Shown here one piece after another: positions 25,652 through 34,681 of a DNA stretch of 64,000 nucleotides. Position numbers and translations under genes: made by a program. This DNA is from Methylococcus mesophilus. GTDB lineage: Bacteria; Pseudomonadota; Gammaproteobacteria; Methylococcales; Methylococcaceae. Within the stretch, counting starts at the first letter, position 1. Every line of letters begins with the position of its first letter. A model generated the notes under the pieces. It was not told the DNA's origin and made no database searches. It saw nothing but the letters and a program-made list of their open reading frames with translations. The stretch spans positions 682,001 to 746,000 of the forward strand of contig NZ_CP110921.1 in assembly GCF_026247885.1 (NCBI RefSeq), given 5' to 3'.

Positions 25652-28396
25652 CTAGTCGACCAGCCGCAAGCCCGGCGGCAGACCCTCGCCGAAGATGCGC
25701 TTTTCGTCTGCCGCGTCCAGCATTTTGACAACGGTCACCAGCTCCAGCCAGGATTCGGGCGAGCGGGATGCAGCCAGCTTTTCCGCAACCCGATGTCTCA
25801 GCGAGGCCTCGAGGTCGCGCTCGCGGTCGCCGGTGAGCCGCGCCATCATCGTCGCGGCGAAGGCGACGAAGCTCTGCTTCTTCCAGTCCCGCTGCAGGGC
25901 CTTCTCTACCCAGCATTCGACGACTTCGCTGCCGACCAGATTGTGGGCGCTGCCGTGGAAGGGCGCGCGCGCACCGACCCTTCCCAAGGCCCACCAGAGC
26001 TCCGCGGAATCCGGCGCCTTGTCCAGCCGCTGGAGGAGCCAGTCGCCCAGCATGGCCTTGTCCCCGGACGGCAGCCGCTCCAGCGATGCCGCCAGGCGCA
26101 GCATGTCCTCGAAACCGCGTTTTTTGGCCAGCGCTTCGGCATTGCCCCGCCGCGCCCGGACCGGATCGATGAATCCGGCAATGTCGGCGAAGATGCGCTG
26201 CTGCGCCTGCGCATCGAGGCCGCCGGCGATGCGCCGCCACAGTATCCACCACTCGGACCAGTTCTGCGCCTCGTTCACGAACTGCAAGCCCTGCGAATAC
26301 AGATTCCAGACCTGCCCTACCCGCCAGTCGTCCAGCGGCGCGCCGAATCCGGGCCTCAGACAGTAGCCGGCCAGGCTCAGCCATAGCCGTTCGTGATCGG
26401 CCGAGCGGCGCCTGCGAGGGGCGCCTTCGAGCACGGCCGCGAACAGCTCGCGGCACAGCGCGGTGTCCCAGTCCTCACGCTTGCCCAATATTTTTTCGAG
26501 ATCGTTGCGCAAGGTTTTGACGGCCTTGGGATCGAACTGGCGGGTCTTCTTGCCGAAGATCAGCGCGATGTGCTCCAGCGCCTCGGCGGCGCGCGGATGC
26601 AATCCCGTGGGCATCGAAGGCTTGGCTGCCCCTGGCCGGAGCTGCAGTTCGACATTCCAGCGCCGGGCGGCATCGGCCACCGCCACGCACTGCAATTGCA
26701 GCGTGCCGATTTCGGTGAGCTGGGCGGCTAGCCGCACCTCGATCTCGCCGCCCTCCCCGCCCTCGAAAGCCACGGCCAACGGCGGCAGTTCGCCGAATGC
26801 GCCTTCGTCCAGCGCCACCAGGTCGCCAGGGGTGTGGCCGGAATCGACGGTGGAAGAGAACACATGAAAGCGCACCGGCTGGCCGACGCTCAGCAGAAAA
26901 TGCCGCTGCTCCACCGCCCATTCCCGCCCCTCGCCGGCGCCGCGCGGCAGGATGCACACGCCGCGGCGGGCATCGCTCCCGCCATCGCCGACCAAGAGGT
27001 AATAGCTGCGGGCCGAACCGCTCTCGATCCGCTGCACCGCCAGTCCTCGCCTTGCAAGGCCAAAGGCTACGGCCCCGAAGGCGACGGCCTGGTCGGGGCG
27101 TTGATTCCGCAGCAGGACCGGCGCACGCCCCGCCCAGGAGCCGACGACTTCGGCCATCCTTCCGGCGATCATCGGGCTATGGAAAGCGCCGCCGTTGAAC
27201 AGCAAGCCGTCGGGGACGGTCATCCCCGTCTCGCTCCGGTGCTGAGCCAGGAATGCCGCGGCATGCCGGGTGATCGCCGGATCGGACGCATACGGCAGGC
27301 CGAACTCGACCACGCCGCTGCGCCGCTCCGGCACCGCCCCGGCGTCGACCTGCGGAAAGAATCCGTCCAGGACGACCTCGAGCACTTCGTTCCGGCTCAA
27401 TTCTACCGAGCGGGAGCCGCCGATCAGGCCGCCGCCCTTGCCGAGCAGGGTGACGGTCACGGCGTCCGGCCCCTGCTCCGCCAGCAGTTGCTCCTTAGCC
27501 GACCGGCACTGTTCCGCCAGCAGGATCAAATCGGTGGCCGATAGGCTGCGCTCCCCGCCGGTCAGGCGCGGCTCGAGCCGGTGCGCCAGGGTCAGGTCGA
27601 TGTTGTCCCCGCCCAGCATCAGATGGTTGCCCACCGCGATGCGTTCCAGCTCGGGTTCAGGCTCGCCCGCCCCGATCCGGATGAGGGTGAAATCGGTAGT
27701 GCCGCCGCCGACATCGCAGACCAGCAGCAGGCTCACGCCTTCCAGGGTCTCCGCCAGGCGTCCGCGGTGGGTCCACAGGAAGTCATAGCAGGCCGCCTGC
27801 GGTTCTTCGAGCAAACGGATTTGGCCGAGGCCCGCCTGGCGCGCCGCCTCGACCGTCAGGGCGCGGGCGGCATCGTCGAAAGAGGCGGGAATGGTGACGG
27901 TGATTTCCTGCGCCTCTAGCGGATGCTCCGGGAAGCGCCGGTTCCAGGCCTGCCGCACGTGCAGCAGGAAACCCGCGGAAGCCTCCACCGGCGAGACCTT
28001 GGGCACCGTGTCCGGCGCACCCCAGGGCAGGATCGCGGCGGTGCGGTCGACGTTCGCATGGCATAGCCAGCTCTTGGCGCTGGCGACCAGCCGGCCTCGA
28101 CTGCGGCTGCCGAGCTGGCGGGCCAGCTCGCCGATCACCGGACGGCAGCCCGGCGCCAGCTCCTGGACCGGCCACGGCAGCGTATTGTCGGCCTCGGCCA
28201 GTTCGCCCTCCGCCGGGTGATAGCGCACCGAGGGCAGCAGCGGCCGTTCGGCGACCTGTCCCGGCGCGACGAGTTGCTCCAGGGGAAACAGTTCGATCCG
28301 GGACGGATCGCCGCCGTCGGCATAGGCGACGACGGTGTGGGTGGTGCCGAGGTCGATGCCTACGATGTAGCGTGGCGAAGCGGGCACGGAGGGCAT
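25652..28396 (-). CDS. Hsp70 family protein, long form (914 residues)
   Basis: Non-canonical Hsp70. The actin-like ATPase is recognisable: YIVGIDLGTTHTVVAYAD at the start, SFDDAARALTVEAA, and phosphate-2 motif CDVGGGTTDFTL. A substrate-binding-like region follows, then an additional helical C-terminal domain of about 300 residues (from about 600) that canonical DnaK lacks. It resembles the Hsp70 proteins with a DUF3731-type C-terminus, though I cannot run a profile. No GrpE or DnaJ gene is nearby. It is the last of a three-gene operon with another Hsp70 and a DUF2760 protein; the gap to the upstream Hsp70 is 65 bases. Confidence 0.85.
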   Translation of the reverse strand: MPSVPASPRYIVGIDLGTTHTVVAYADGGDPSRIELFPLEQLVAPGQVAERPLLPSVRYHPAEGELAEADNTLPWPVQELAPGCRPVIGELARQLGSRSRGRLVASAKSWLCHANVDRTAAILPWGAPDTVPKVSPVEASAGFLLHVRQAWNRRFPEHPLEAQEITVTIPASFDDAARALTVEAARQAGLGQIRLLEEPQAACYDFLWTHRGRLAETLEGVSLLLVCDVGGGTTDFTLIRIGAGEPEPELERIAVGNHLMLGGDNIDLTLAHRLEPRLTGGERSLSATDLILLAEQCRSAKEQLLAEQGPDAVTVTLLGKGGGLIGGSRSVELSRNEVLEVVLDGFFPQVDAGAVPERRSGVVEFGLPYASDPAITRHAAAFLAQHRSETGMTVPDGLLFNGGAFHSPMIAGRMAEVVGSWAGRAPVLLRNQRPDQAVAFGAVAFGLARRGLAVQRIESGSARSYYLLVGDGGSDARRGVCILPRGAGEGREWAVEQRHFLLSVGQPVRFHVFSSTVDSGHTPGDLVALDEGAFGELPPLAVAFEGGEGGEIEVRLAAQLTEIGTLQLQCVAVADAARRWNVELQLRPGAAKPSMPTGLHPRAAEALEHIALIFGKKTRQFDPKAVKTLRNDLEKILGKREDWDTALCRELFAAVLEGAPRRRRSADHERLWLSLAGYCLRPGFGAPLDDWRVGQVWNLYSQGLQFVNEAQNWSEWWILWRRIAGGLDAQAQQRIFADIAGFIDPVRARRGNAEALAKKRGFEDMLRLAASLERLPSGDKAMLGDWLLQRLDKAPDSAELWWALGRVGARAPFHGSAHNLVGSEVVECWVEKALQRDWKKQSFVAFAATMMARLTGDRERDLEASLRHRVAEKLAASRSPESWLELVTVVKMLDAADEKRIFGEGLPPGLRLVD

Positions 28397-28461
28397 GCTT
28401 GGGGGTTCAGTTCAGAAGGACGGCCTGTTGCATCCATGCCTCGCTCGCCGTCCACTCTCGG

Positions 28462-30450
28462 TCAGGTTTTGTTGAATGACCAGAACGGCTTTCTTTCGCC
28501 GGATTCGTCCGCAGCCACAGGCGCTTCATCCGCAACCGGCGCAGGATCGGCCGGCTCATCGGTGCCGCCGAGATAAGGCGCTTCCGGAACGGCCTCGTCC
28601 AGCGCGGCGTTCGGGGTCTCGCCCTGCCGCACCTCGAACTCGACCTTCCAGCGCTGGTGGCTGTCGCGCGCCACGGCTTCGAGCTGGAGCGTACCGACCT
28701 CGGTCACCCGCGCCGCCAGCCGCACCGGCACCACCTCGCCGGGCTGATGGCCTTCGACCGGCAGGGTCACCTCGATCTCGTCCAGCTCGTCGATCTCGTC
28801 CTCGCGCCAGTCTTCCATCCGGGTGCCGACCAGATCCTCGCGGCGCAAGGTCGAGGCGAAGAAACGGAAGCGCACCGGCTCGCCGACCACCAGGCCGAAC
28901 TCTTCCGGCGGCAGCTCGGCTTCGGTGCCTTCTTCCATGCCGAAAGGGGCGATACACAGCGCCTGCAAGGGAGCCGGGAAACCCGGCACCGCCGGCATCG
29001 CGCTTTCCACGCCGACGTAATAGGCCGCAGCCGTGCCGCCCCGGATGCGCACGCCCTGGCCCTTGCGGACATAGCCGTAATAGGCGGCACCTCGGGCCAC
29101 GGCCAGATCGAGATCGGCTCCGTGCAGCAGGCGCGCCGCAGGCGCGCCGTCGGCCTCCAGCCAGCCGTTCAGCACGTCCAGCAGCCGCCGTTCCAGCGCC
29201 TCGGATTTGAACACGCCGCCGTTCAGCAGCAGCGCCGTAGGATGGATGAAGCGCGCGCCGTCCGGCACGGAAAATCCGTCCAGCTCGGCGGCGGCGTTCA
29301 CCTGCTTGCTCAGGAACCCGGCCAAATGGCAGGTGATGCGGGCGTCCTTGGCATACGGCAGGCCGATGGTCGTCAAACCGGTGCGGGCCTGGACCAGCGG
29401 CTTGTCCGCGATCGAAACCTTGGGGAAGAAGCCTTCGACCAGCGTACGGTTGACTTCGTCCTTCGTCAGCGCGGTACGCAAGGTGCCGCCGATCAACGAG
29501 GAACCGCGGCTGGGCACGACCACCGCCACTTCCGACACGTCCGGATCGGACAGCAGCGATTCCTTGGCATCCCGGCAGCCGTGCATCAGTGCCTGCACCT
29601 GCCAGGCCTCGAGCTTCCTGCCCTCGCCTTCCAGCTTCAGCTTGAGACCGTAAGCCAGCGCCAGGTCCATGTTGTCGCCGCCCAGCAGGATGTGATCGCC
29701 GATGGCGACGCGGTTGAGCTCCAGATTGCCGTCGGCTTCGGTGACCGCAATCAGCGAGAGGTCGGTGGTGCCGCCGCCCACGTCGACCACCAGGATGATG
29801 TCGCCCGGCCGGACCTGCTCGCGCCAGCCGCCGCCGCTGGTCTGAATCCAGCTGTACAGCGCCGACTGCGGCTCTTCCAGCAGGATCGCCTGGCGCAGGC
29901 CCAGAGCGTGGGCCGCTTCCACCGTCAGCTCGCGCGCCGCCGGGTCGAACGAAGCCGGCACCGTGATGGTCAGGTCCTGCTCGCTCAAGGGATATTCGGG
30001 ACAACGCGCGTTCCAGGCATCGCGCATGTGGCGCAGATAGGCGATCGAAGCCTGCAAGGGCGAGACCCGGTGCACTTCTTCCGGCGACTGGACCGGCAAA
30101 ATCGGCGCGCGGCAGTCCACGCCGCTGTGGCACAGCCAGCTCTTGGCGCTGGCGACCAGGCGGATCGGGGTCTTGGAACCCAACTGGCGGGCCAGATCGC
30201 CGGTAAGGGCTTCCGGATGCTCGTCCCAGGGCAGGACGACGTCGCCCGGCGCCAGTTCGGCCTCGTGGGCCTGGTACAGGAAGGACGGCAGCTGTTTCTT
30301 GTCGCCGACCGTGCCCGGCGCAGTGAGCTGCGGAATTTCGAGGACTTCCAGCGGCGCTTTTTCGCCGTCGCAGCCGCTCAAGTCCACGTAGGCCACCACG
30401 CTGTTGGTGGTGCCAAGGTCGATACCGACCGAATAGCGGGTCTCGCTCAC
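28462..30450 (-). CDS. Hsp70 family protein (662 residues)
   Basis: Second non-canonical Hsp70. Phosphate-binding loops are GIDLGTTNSVVAYVD (residues 9-23) and VDVGGGTTDLSLI; the hydrophobic-lid contact ASFDPAARELTVEAA is shared with its neighbour. The two proteins look like paralogues over the ATPase and beta-sandwich regions, but this one lacks the long C-terminal extension and ends in a Glu/Pro/Ala-rich tail. Its ATG overlaps the stop of the DUF2760 gene by four bases, so the two are translationally coupled. Probably acts as a chaperone on a membrane or envelope client, inferred from the anchored partner. Confidence 0.87.
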   Translation of the reverse strand: MSETRYSVGIDLGTTNSVVAYVDLSGCDGEKAPLEVLEIPQLTAPGTVGDKKQLPSFLYQAHEAELAPGDVVLPWDEHPEALTGDLARQLGSKTPIRLVASAKSWLCHSGVDCRAPILPVQSPEEVHRVSPLQASIAYLRHMRDAWNARCPEYPLSEQDLTITVPASFDPAARELTVEAAHALGLRQAILLEEPQSALYSWIQTSGGGWREQVRPGDIILVVDVGGGTTDLSLIAVTEADGNLELNRVAIGDHILLGGDNMDLALAYGLKLKLEGEGRKLEAWQVQALMHGCRDAKESLLSDPDVSEVAVVVPSRGSSLIGGTLRTALTKDEVNRTLVEGFFPKVSIADKPLVQARTGLTTIGLPYAKDARITCHLAGFLSKQVNAAAELDGFSVPDGARFIHPTALLLNGGVFKSEALERRLLDVLNGWLEADGAPAARLLHGADLDLAVARGAAYYGYVRKGQGVRIRGGTAAAYYVGVESAMPAVPGFPAPLQALCIAPFGMEEGTEAELPPEEFGLVVGEPVRFRFFASTLRREDLVGTRMEDWREDEIDELDEIEVTLPVEGHQPGEVVPVRLAARVTEVGTLQLEAVARDSHQRWKVEFEVRQGETPNAALDEAVPEAPYLGGTDEPADPAPVADEAPVAADESGERKPFWSFNKT

Positions 30451-31556
30451 AGCTCCACCTCGGCCTGGGCAACAATGCGGCTGTCGTGGCCTTCGGCGAC
30501 CTTGGGCAGGCGGATGTGTTCCACCCTCCAGCCGCGATGCACCAGGGTGCCGGTGAACGGCGGCTCGCCCACTATGTTGCCGGCCAGCCGCACGCTGGCG
30601 GCGTCGAAGCCCTTCGGGAGCGTCAACCGGCTGCCTTCGGTCTCGGTGCGCACCGGGGCCAGCTCGAAGGCCTGGCCGATGACCTTGCGGCAGCCCTCGT
30701 GCACCACCCGCGCCGCCGCGCCGATTTCGGCGTCGGAATACTGAGCGACGTTTTCCTGCACGAAGTCGATGAAGCGCGCCTCCTTCTGCAGCAGAGCCAG
30801 GAGCTGGAGCGCCGCATCGGGCGTGGCTTGCTTCAGCACCACGGTTTCCTTCTTCACGACCGGCTCCGGCGCTCTCACGGGCTCGGGCACCGGAGCCGCC
30901 GCCACAGGTGCGGGCTGAACCGTCACGGCGGGCTCGGGCTTCCGCCGCAACAGGGCGATCACCGCCACCGAAAGCAGGATGATTTGCACCAACAGCAAGG
31001 CCACTACTATGGCGGCCAGGCCGGCATGCACCGCGTCCAGCTTCGCGGGAATCAGATTCAAATCAATTTCCATGGGTTTCCCTTCTGGGGGGTGAGGATT
31101 GAGGGAGGGTGCATCGGCCGTCGCCTGCGGATTCAATTGGGCCTCGGCATCCGCGGCGCGCGCAGCCTGGGCCGACATCAGCAGCCGGACGAGGTCTCGG
31201 GCACCCCGCGTGCGGTGCGAACGCATGTAGCGCTCGCTGATCGAATCGGGCACTTTCTCGGCATCGAACGCGGCTTTCATCGGGGTCAGCCGGTTTTCGC
31301 AGGTGTGCAGAATCCGGTCGGTTTGAAGACGGGAATCGACGTCTTCGCCGACATGGGCGCGGAATTCTTCGTTCAGGCAATCCTGGTACGCCTTGGCCGC
31401 CTCGTGCACCTTGGCCAGGGTCGCCTCGGACAGCGTCGTCGGTTGCCACTCGCCCTCCGCCCGGAGGAGGGCCGGCGCGCCCAGCGCCGCCAGAAGCATG
31501 GCGCCGGCCACGCATCGGCAATGCAATCGTGTTGTTCTCAATGGTCTTCTAATCAT
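30447..31556 (-). CDS. DUF2760 protein with an extra exported N-terminal domain
   Basis: The open frame from 31556 encodes 369 residues. Residues 1-34 look like a signal peptide, followed by a domain of about 130 residues with two cysteines (YQDCLNEEF and HTCENRL). From the Met at 31073 the sequence MEIDLNLIPAKLDAVHAGL begins a typical DUF2760 protein: membrane segment, Pro/Ala-rich linker, then the C-terminal domain ending IVAQAEVEL. No stop separates the halves. Either this is a real fusion or a second start at 31073 (preceded by gaaggga) gives the normal 208-residue protein. It leads the DUF2760-Hsp70-Hsp70 operon. Confidence 0.72.
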   Translation of the reverse strand: MIRRPLRTTRLHCRCVAGAMLLAALGAPALLRAEGEWQPTTLSEATLAKVHEAAKAYQDCLNEEFRAHVGEDVDSRLQTDRILHTCENRLTPMKAAFDAEKVPDSISERYMRSHRTRGARDLVRLLMSAQAARAADAEAQLNPQATADAPSLNPHPPEGKPMEIDLNLIPAKLDAVHAGLAAIVVALLLVQIILLSVAVIALLRRKPEPAVTVQPAPVAAAPVPEPVRAPEPVVKKETVVLKQATPDAALQLLALLQKEARFIDFVQENVAQYSDAEIGAAARVVHEGCRKVIGQAFELAPVRTETEGSRLTLPKGFDAASVRLAGNIVGEPPFTGTLVHRGWRVEHIRLPKVAEGHDSRIVAQAEVEL

Positions 31557-31758
31557 CGGCAACCGCGGGGATGCGATTTTACGCCATGTCGGAGTGCTTC
31601 TCATGCCCTGGGCCGATATGAGGCCGCCGCGCCGGCATTACAAGCGTGCGGGCGGAAACCGCCCCGACTTCGGGAACACGCCGTTTCCGGATTGGGGCTT
31701 GCCCGCCGGCTCGAGCTTGTTAGGCTTTCCGGAAATCCGACTTCGCGAACCGCACCCG

Positions 31759-32373
31759 ATGAAACTCTACATGACCCCCGGCTCCTGCTCGACCGGCATC
31801 CACATCCTGCTGGAAGAACTGGACATCCCCTTCGAGGCCTACATCGTGAACCTCCCGGCGGGCGACCACCGCAAGCCGGAGTACCTCGCGATCAATCCCA
31901 AGTCCACCCTACCGACGCTGGTGCGCGACGACGGATCGGCACTGACCGAGTTCCAGGCCATCGCCTATTGGCTGGCGCTGACCTACCCGAAAGCCAAGCT
32001 CCTGCCGGAAGACCCCGATGGCGCGGCCAGAGTGATCGAAATGCTGGCCTACGTGGTCGGTACCCTGCACGGGCACGGCTTTGCCCGGATATTCACCACC
32101 GAGAGCTTTACCACCAACGAAGCCGACCACGAGGCCGTCCGGGCGCGCGGCCGGGAGATCGTCGAACGGGGATTCGCGATCGTGAATGAAGCCCTGGCGG
32201 GGAAGGACTACGTGGCCGGCACATTCTCGATCGCCGATGCCGCGCTGTTCTACGTCGAATTCTGGGCCGACAAGCTCAAGTTCGAGCTGCCCGGGCACTG
32301 CCTGGCGCACTACCGGCGAATGCTCCAGCGCCCCGCGGTGCAGCGGGTACTCCGGGAGGAGGGTTACCGCTGA
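31759..32373 (+). CDS. Glutathione S-transferase family protein
   Basis: Encodes 204 residues starting MKLYMTPGSCSTGIHILLEE. The thioredoxin-like N-terminal domain includes the glutathione-binding segments NPKSTLPTLV and LTEFQAIAYWLA, and the all-helical C-terminal domain includes FSIADAALFYVEFW. The Ser-Cys near residues 9-10 resembles beta-class bacterial enzymes. The frame is open far upstream but those codons lie in the divergent intergenic region. Substrate unknown. Confidence 0.9.
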   Translation: MKLYMTPGSCSTGIHILLEELDIPFEAYIVNLPAGDHRKPEYLAINPKSTLPTLVRDDGSALTEFQAIAYWLALTYPKAKLLPEDPDGAARVIEMLAYVVGTLHGHGFARIFTTESFTTNEADHEAVRARGREIVERGFAIVNEALAGKDYVAGTFSIADAALFYVEFWADKLKFELPGHCLAHYRRMLQRPAVQRVLREEGYR

Positions 32374-32386
32374 CGGCGCCAGCGGG

Positions 32387-34579
32387 CTAGAACAGGGTCC
32401 AGCCGAGCCCCTGGAGGCTCAGGGTTTCCGAGTCGGAGGTAATGGTGCCGCCGCAGGATTTCGACCAGCTCACCGTATACGCCACCGTCCCGTAGAGCGG
32501 CGTCAGAATCTGGGCCAACGGATCGGCGAAAACCGGTACGCTGACGGAGAATACCCCCGTGTCCGACAGCAGGTTGTAGCCCTGGATCTGTCCCGCGGCG
32601 TCGACGGAAAAATACTGAAGCCGATAATGGTTGACGGTCATTCCGTAGACGACGAAGCAATCCCCCTCCACGGCCTCCCAGGCATTCGACCGATTGGCCG
32701 CGCTCAGCCGGATTTCGTAGTCGAATTTGAGCGTATCGCCTTCTACCCGCTCGAAAGTGGCCTGGACGGACCGAAACGGCGCCGGGGGCGACGAGGTCGA
32801 CTCCTTGAGGATGCGCGCGCCCTGGCCCGTGAGTCGGCCCGACTGGAAAAGCTCAAAGGTCGTTCCACGATATTTCCAGCTGTCCTTCCCGCCGAAACCC
32901 GCCCCCACGGCCGAGCGTTTCACGAGGTAGTAGGATTCGCCGGCATCGAACAGCGACACGCTGGCTTCCTGGGCCTGGTCGTCGTAGCCTCGCCTGGAGA
33001 GCGCCGCGATGTAGGTTTCATAAGGATGCACCTGATCGAAGACGAACCGCCCCTTGGCATCCGTCGAGGTGCTCTTTTCGCCGGGGTCGTACCGCCCCCC
33101 TTTGAGCACGACCGACACCCGCGCCAGCGGCTTGTGGCTCTTGGAATCATAGACCCTGCCGTGGATCCGGGTGCGCCAGCCGTCGAAAGCCTGCGCAGCC
33201 GCGTTGTCGGAGGTTTGCTGGCCGGCAACCGACACCGGCCGGCCCGTGCGGATCTGGCCGGAATAGAATGTGGTGCCCGCCGTCTCCTCCCGCCGGATCG
33301 CGAGATAGCGCCCGAGCGTCCGCTTGCCGTTGACGAAATACCGCCCCACCGTTTGCGGCTTGCCGTCGCGCCAGACTTGCAGCGCCCGCCCGCCGCCGTC
33401 GGCATCCGGACTCAGGTGCATGAACTCGTTGGCGACCACCCACCAGCCCATGACGTCATCGGCCGGCGCATCGTTGCACGCCGCGCCGTTCAGGTATCCC
33501 CACGCGGCGTTGATGAATTCATCGGCGCAGGCGTCGTCCGTGCCCGTGGTCGGGATGATCGTGTCGTAGTCGACTTCGCCGATGCAGGCGTCATGGGCAT
33601 AGCATTCCGCCGTCACGGTGTAGTCGCTGTTGCCGAGATAATCGCCGAACGAGCCGAAGCAGCCGGGCCCGCACCGGCCGACGCAGAAGGCGTCCGGTGG
33701 ATTTCCCGGATAAAGGCGGATATGGCCGATGGGCATGTTGCCGCCATGCATGCGGGTACGCCGCCGCCGGTCGTGCACGGTGGCCGCGTCCAGCAGCGGG
33801 AGGATACTGACGTAGCCCGGCCGTCCCCGGTACGGCCGTCCGACCGTACCGCACAGCCGGGTGTAACTCAGCCCGCAGATTTCCCTGCGGCCACGGTCAT
33901 AGGTCCAGCCGTGATCCATCAGCCATACATCCATCAGACCCTGCTCGATGAGCGTGGTTGGCACCTCGCCGAGAAGCTGGGACAGGGTCACCCCGAGTTC
34001 GACACACAACGGGGGGGCAGCCTGCATCGGCTCCACCGGGGCCTTCCTGAAATGGAGCGACAGCGGTACGCCTTCCGGCGCCCTGGCGAGCGCGAATTCG
34101 ACGAGCCTCGCGAACGCGGTGCGGCCCGTTTCGTCGAGCGAATCGCCGAGGGTCCGAAGGAACGATTGCAGCAGGAGCTTTTCCTCGTCGCTGACGGCGG
34201 CGACGGCCCCGTTCCCGGCGAGAACCTCGATCCGCAGGAAGTCCCCCTCGGCATCCAACTCCCCGAGCAGCCGCTTGCCGCCGGGATGGAGGACGATGGA
34301 GATTTCCGTGGCGCCGCTGAAGTCCCGTTTGGAGGAAAAGGAGATCGTCGCCGGCCCGTTCGCGCTCCGTGCGATGCGGACTTCTCCGTCGATCGTCTGG
34401 TCAGTGCGCTGGCTGATGTTCAGTTCGCCCGGCGCGACGTCGACACTTTCGCCGAGGGACGATGGCTCGACCGGGTAGCTTTGCCCCGCCCCCGACGGCT
34501 GCATCGCCAGAGCCGCGACGAGCGCCGCTGCCGCCAGGAACACTTTTCTGAAGTTCAATGGCTCTGTGCTCATTGGCAT
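32387..34579 (-). CDS. Exported protein with phospholipase A2-like and carboxypeptidase-regulatory-like domains
   Basis: Encodes 730 residues with a signal peptide (KVFLAAAALVAALAMQPSGAG). Near residues 298-335 it has CGPGC followed by TAECYAHDACIG, which matches the C-x-x-H-D-x-C active-site helix of secreted phospholipase A2 folds; more cysteines follow (DDACADEF, AACND). Residues about 467-530 (HGRVYDSKSHKPLARVSVVL, then KGRFVFDQVHP) form a carboxypeptidase regulatory-like beta domain, usually an extracellular structural module. The C-terminal 180 residues are unrecognised. Calcium-dependent lipase activity is possible but unproven. Confidence 0.7.
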   Translation of the reverse strand: MPMSTEPLNFRKVFLAAAALVAALAMQPSGAGQSYPVEPSSLGESVDVAPGELNISQRTDQTIDGEVRIARSANGPATISFSSKRDFSGATEISIVLHPGGKRLLGELDAEGDFLRIEVLAGNGAVAAVSDEEKLLLQSFLRTLGDSLDETGRTAFARLVEFALARAPEGVPLSLHFRKAPVEPMQAAPPLCVELGVTLSQLLGEVPTTLIEQGLMDVWLMDHGWTYDRGRREICGLSYTRLCGTVGRPYRGRPGYVSILPLLDAATVHDRRRRTRMHGGNMPIGHIRLYPGNPPDAFCVGRCGPGCFGSFGDYLGNSDYTVTAECYAHDACIGEVDYDTIIPTTGTDDACADEFINAAWGYLNGAACNDAPADDVMGWWVVANEFMHLSPDADGGGRALQVWRDGKPQTVGRYFVNGKRTLGRYLAIRREETAGTTFYSGQIRTGRPVSVAGQQTSDNAAAQAFDGWRTRIHGRVYDSKSHKPLARVSVVLKGGRYDPGEKSTSTDAKGRFVFDQVHPYETYIAALSRRGYDDQAQEASVSLFDAGESYYLVKRSAVGAGFGGKDSWKYRGTTFELFQSGRLTGQGARILKESTSSPPAPFRSVQATFERVEGDTLKFDYEIRLSAANRSNAWEAVEGDCFVVYGMTVNHYRLQYFSVDAAGQIQGYNLLSDTGVFSVSVPVFADPLAQILTPLYGTVAYTVSWSKSCGGTITSDSETLSLQGLGWTLF

Positions 34580-34681
34580 GCCTCCCAGATCCGGACCCTG
34601 GTAGGGCTACGATACGCCTCCGGGACCGTTTTCGGAATTGGCTCAAGCCGCTGGTTGGTATGGCTGCGGCGCGCTGCGGCG

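Noticed and set aside
34010-34020. Seven-G tract in the phospholipase A2-like gene as a phase-variation site
   Set aside because: Runs of this length arise by chance in GC-rich DNA; its presence also weakens the similar argument for the methyltransferase tract.
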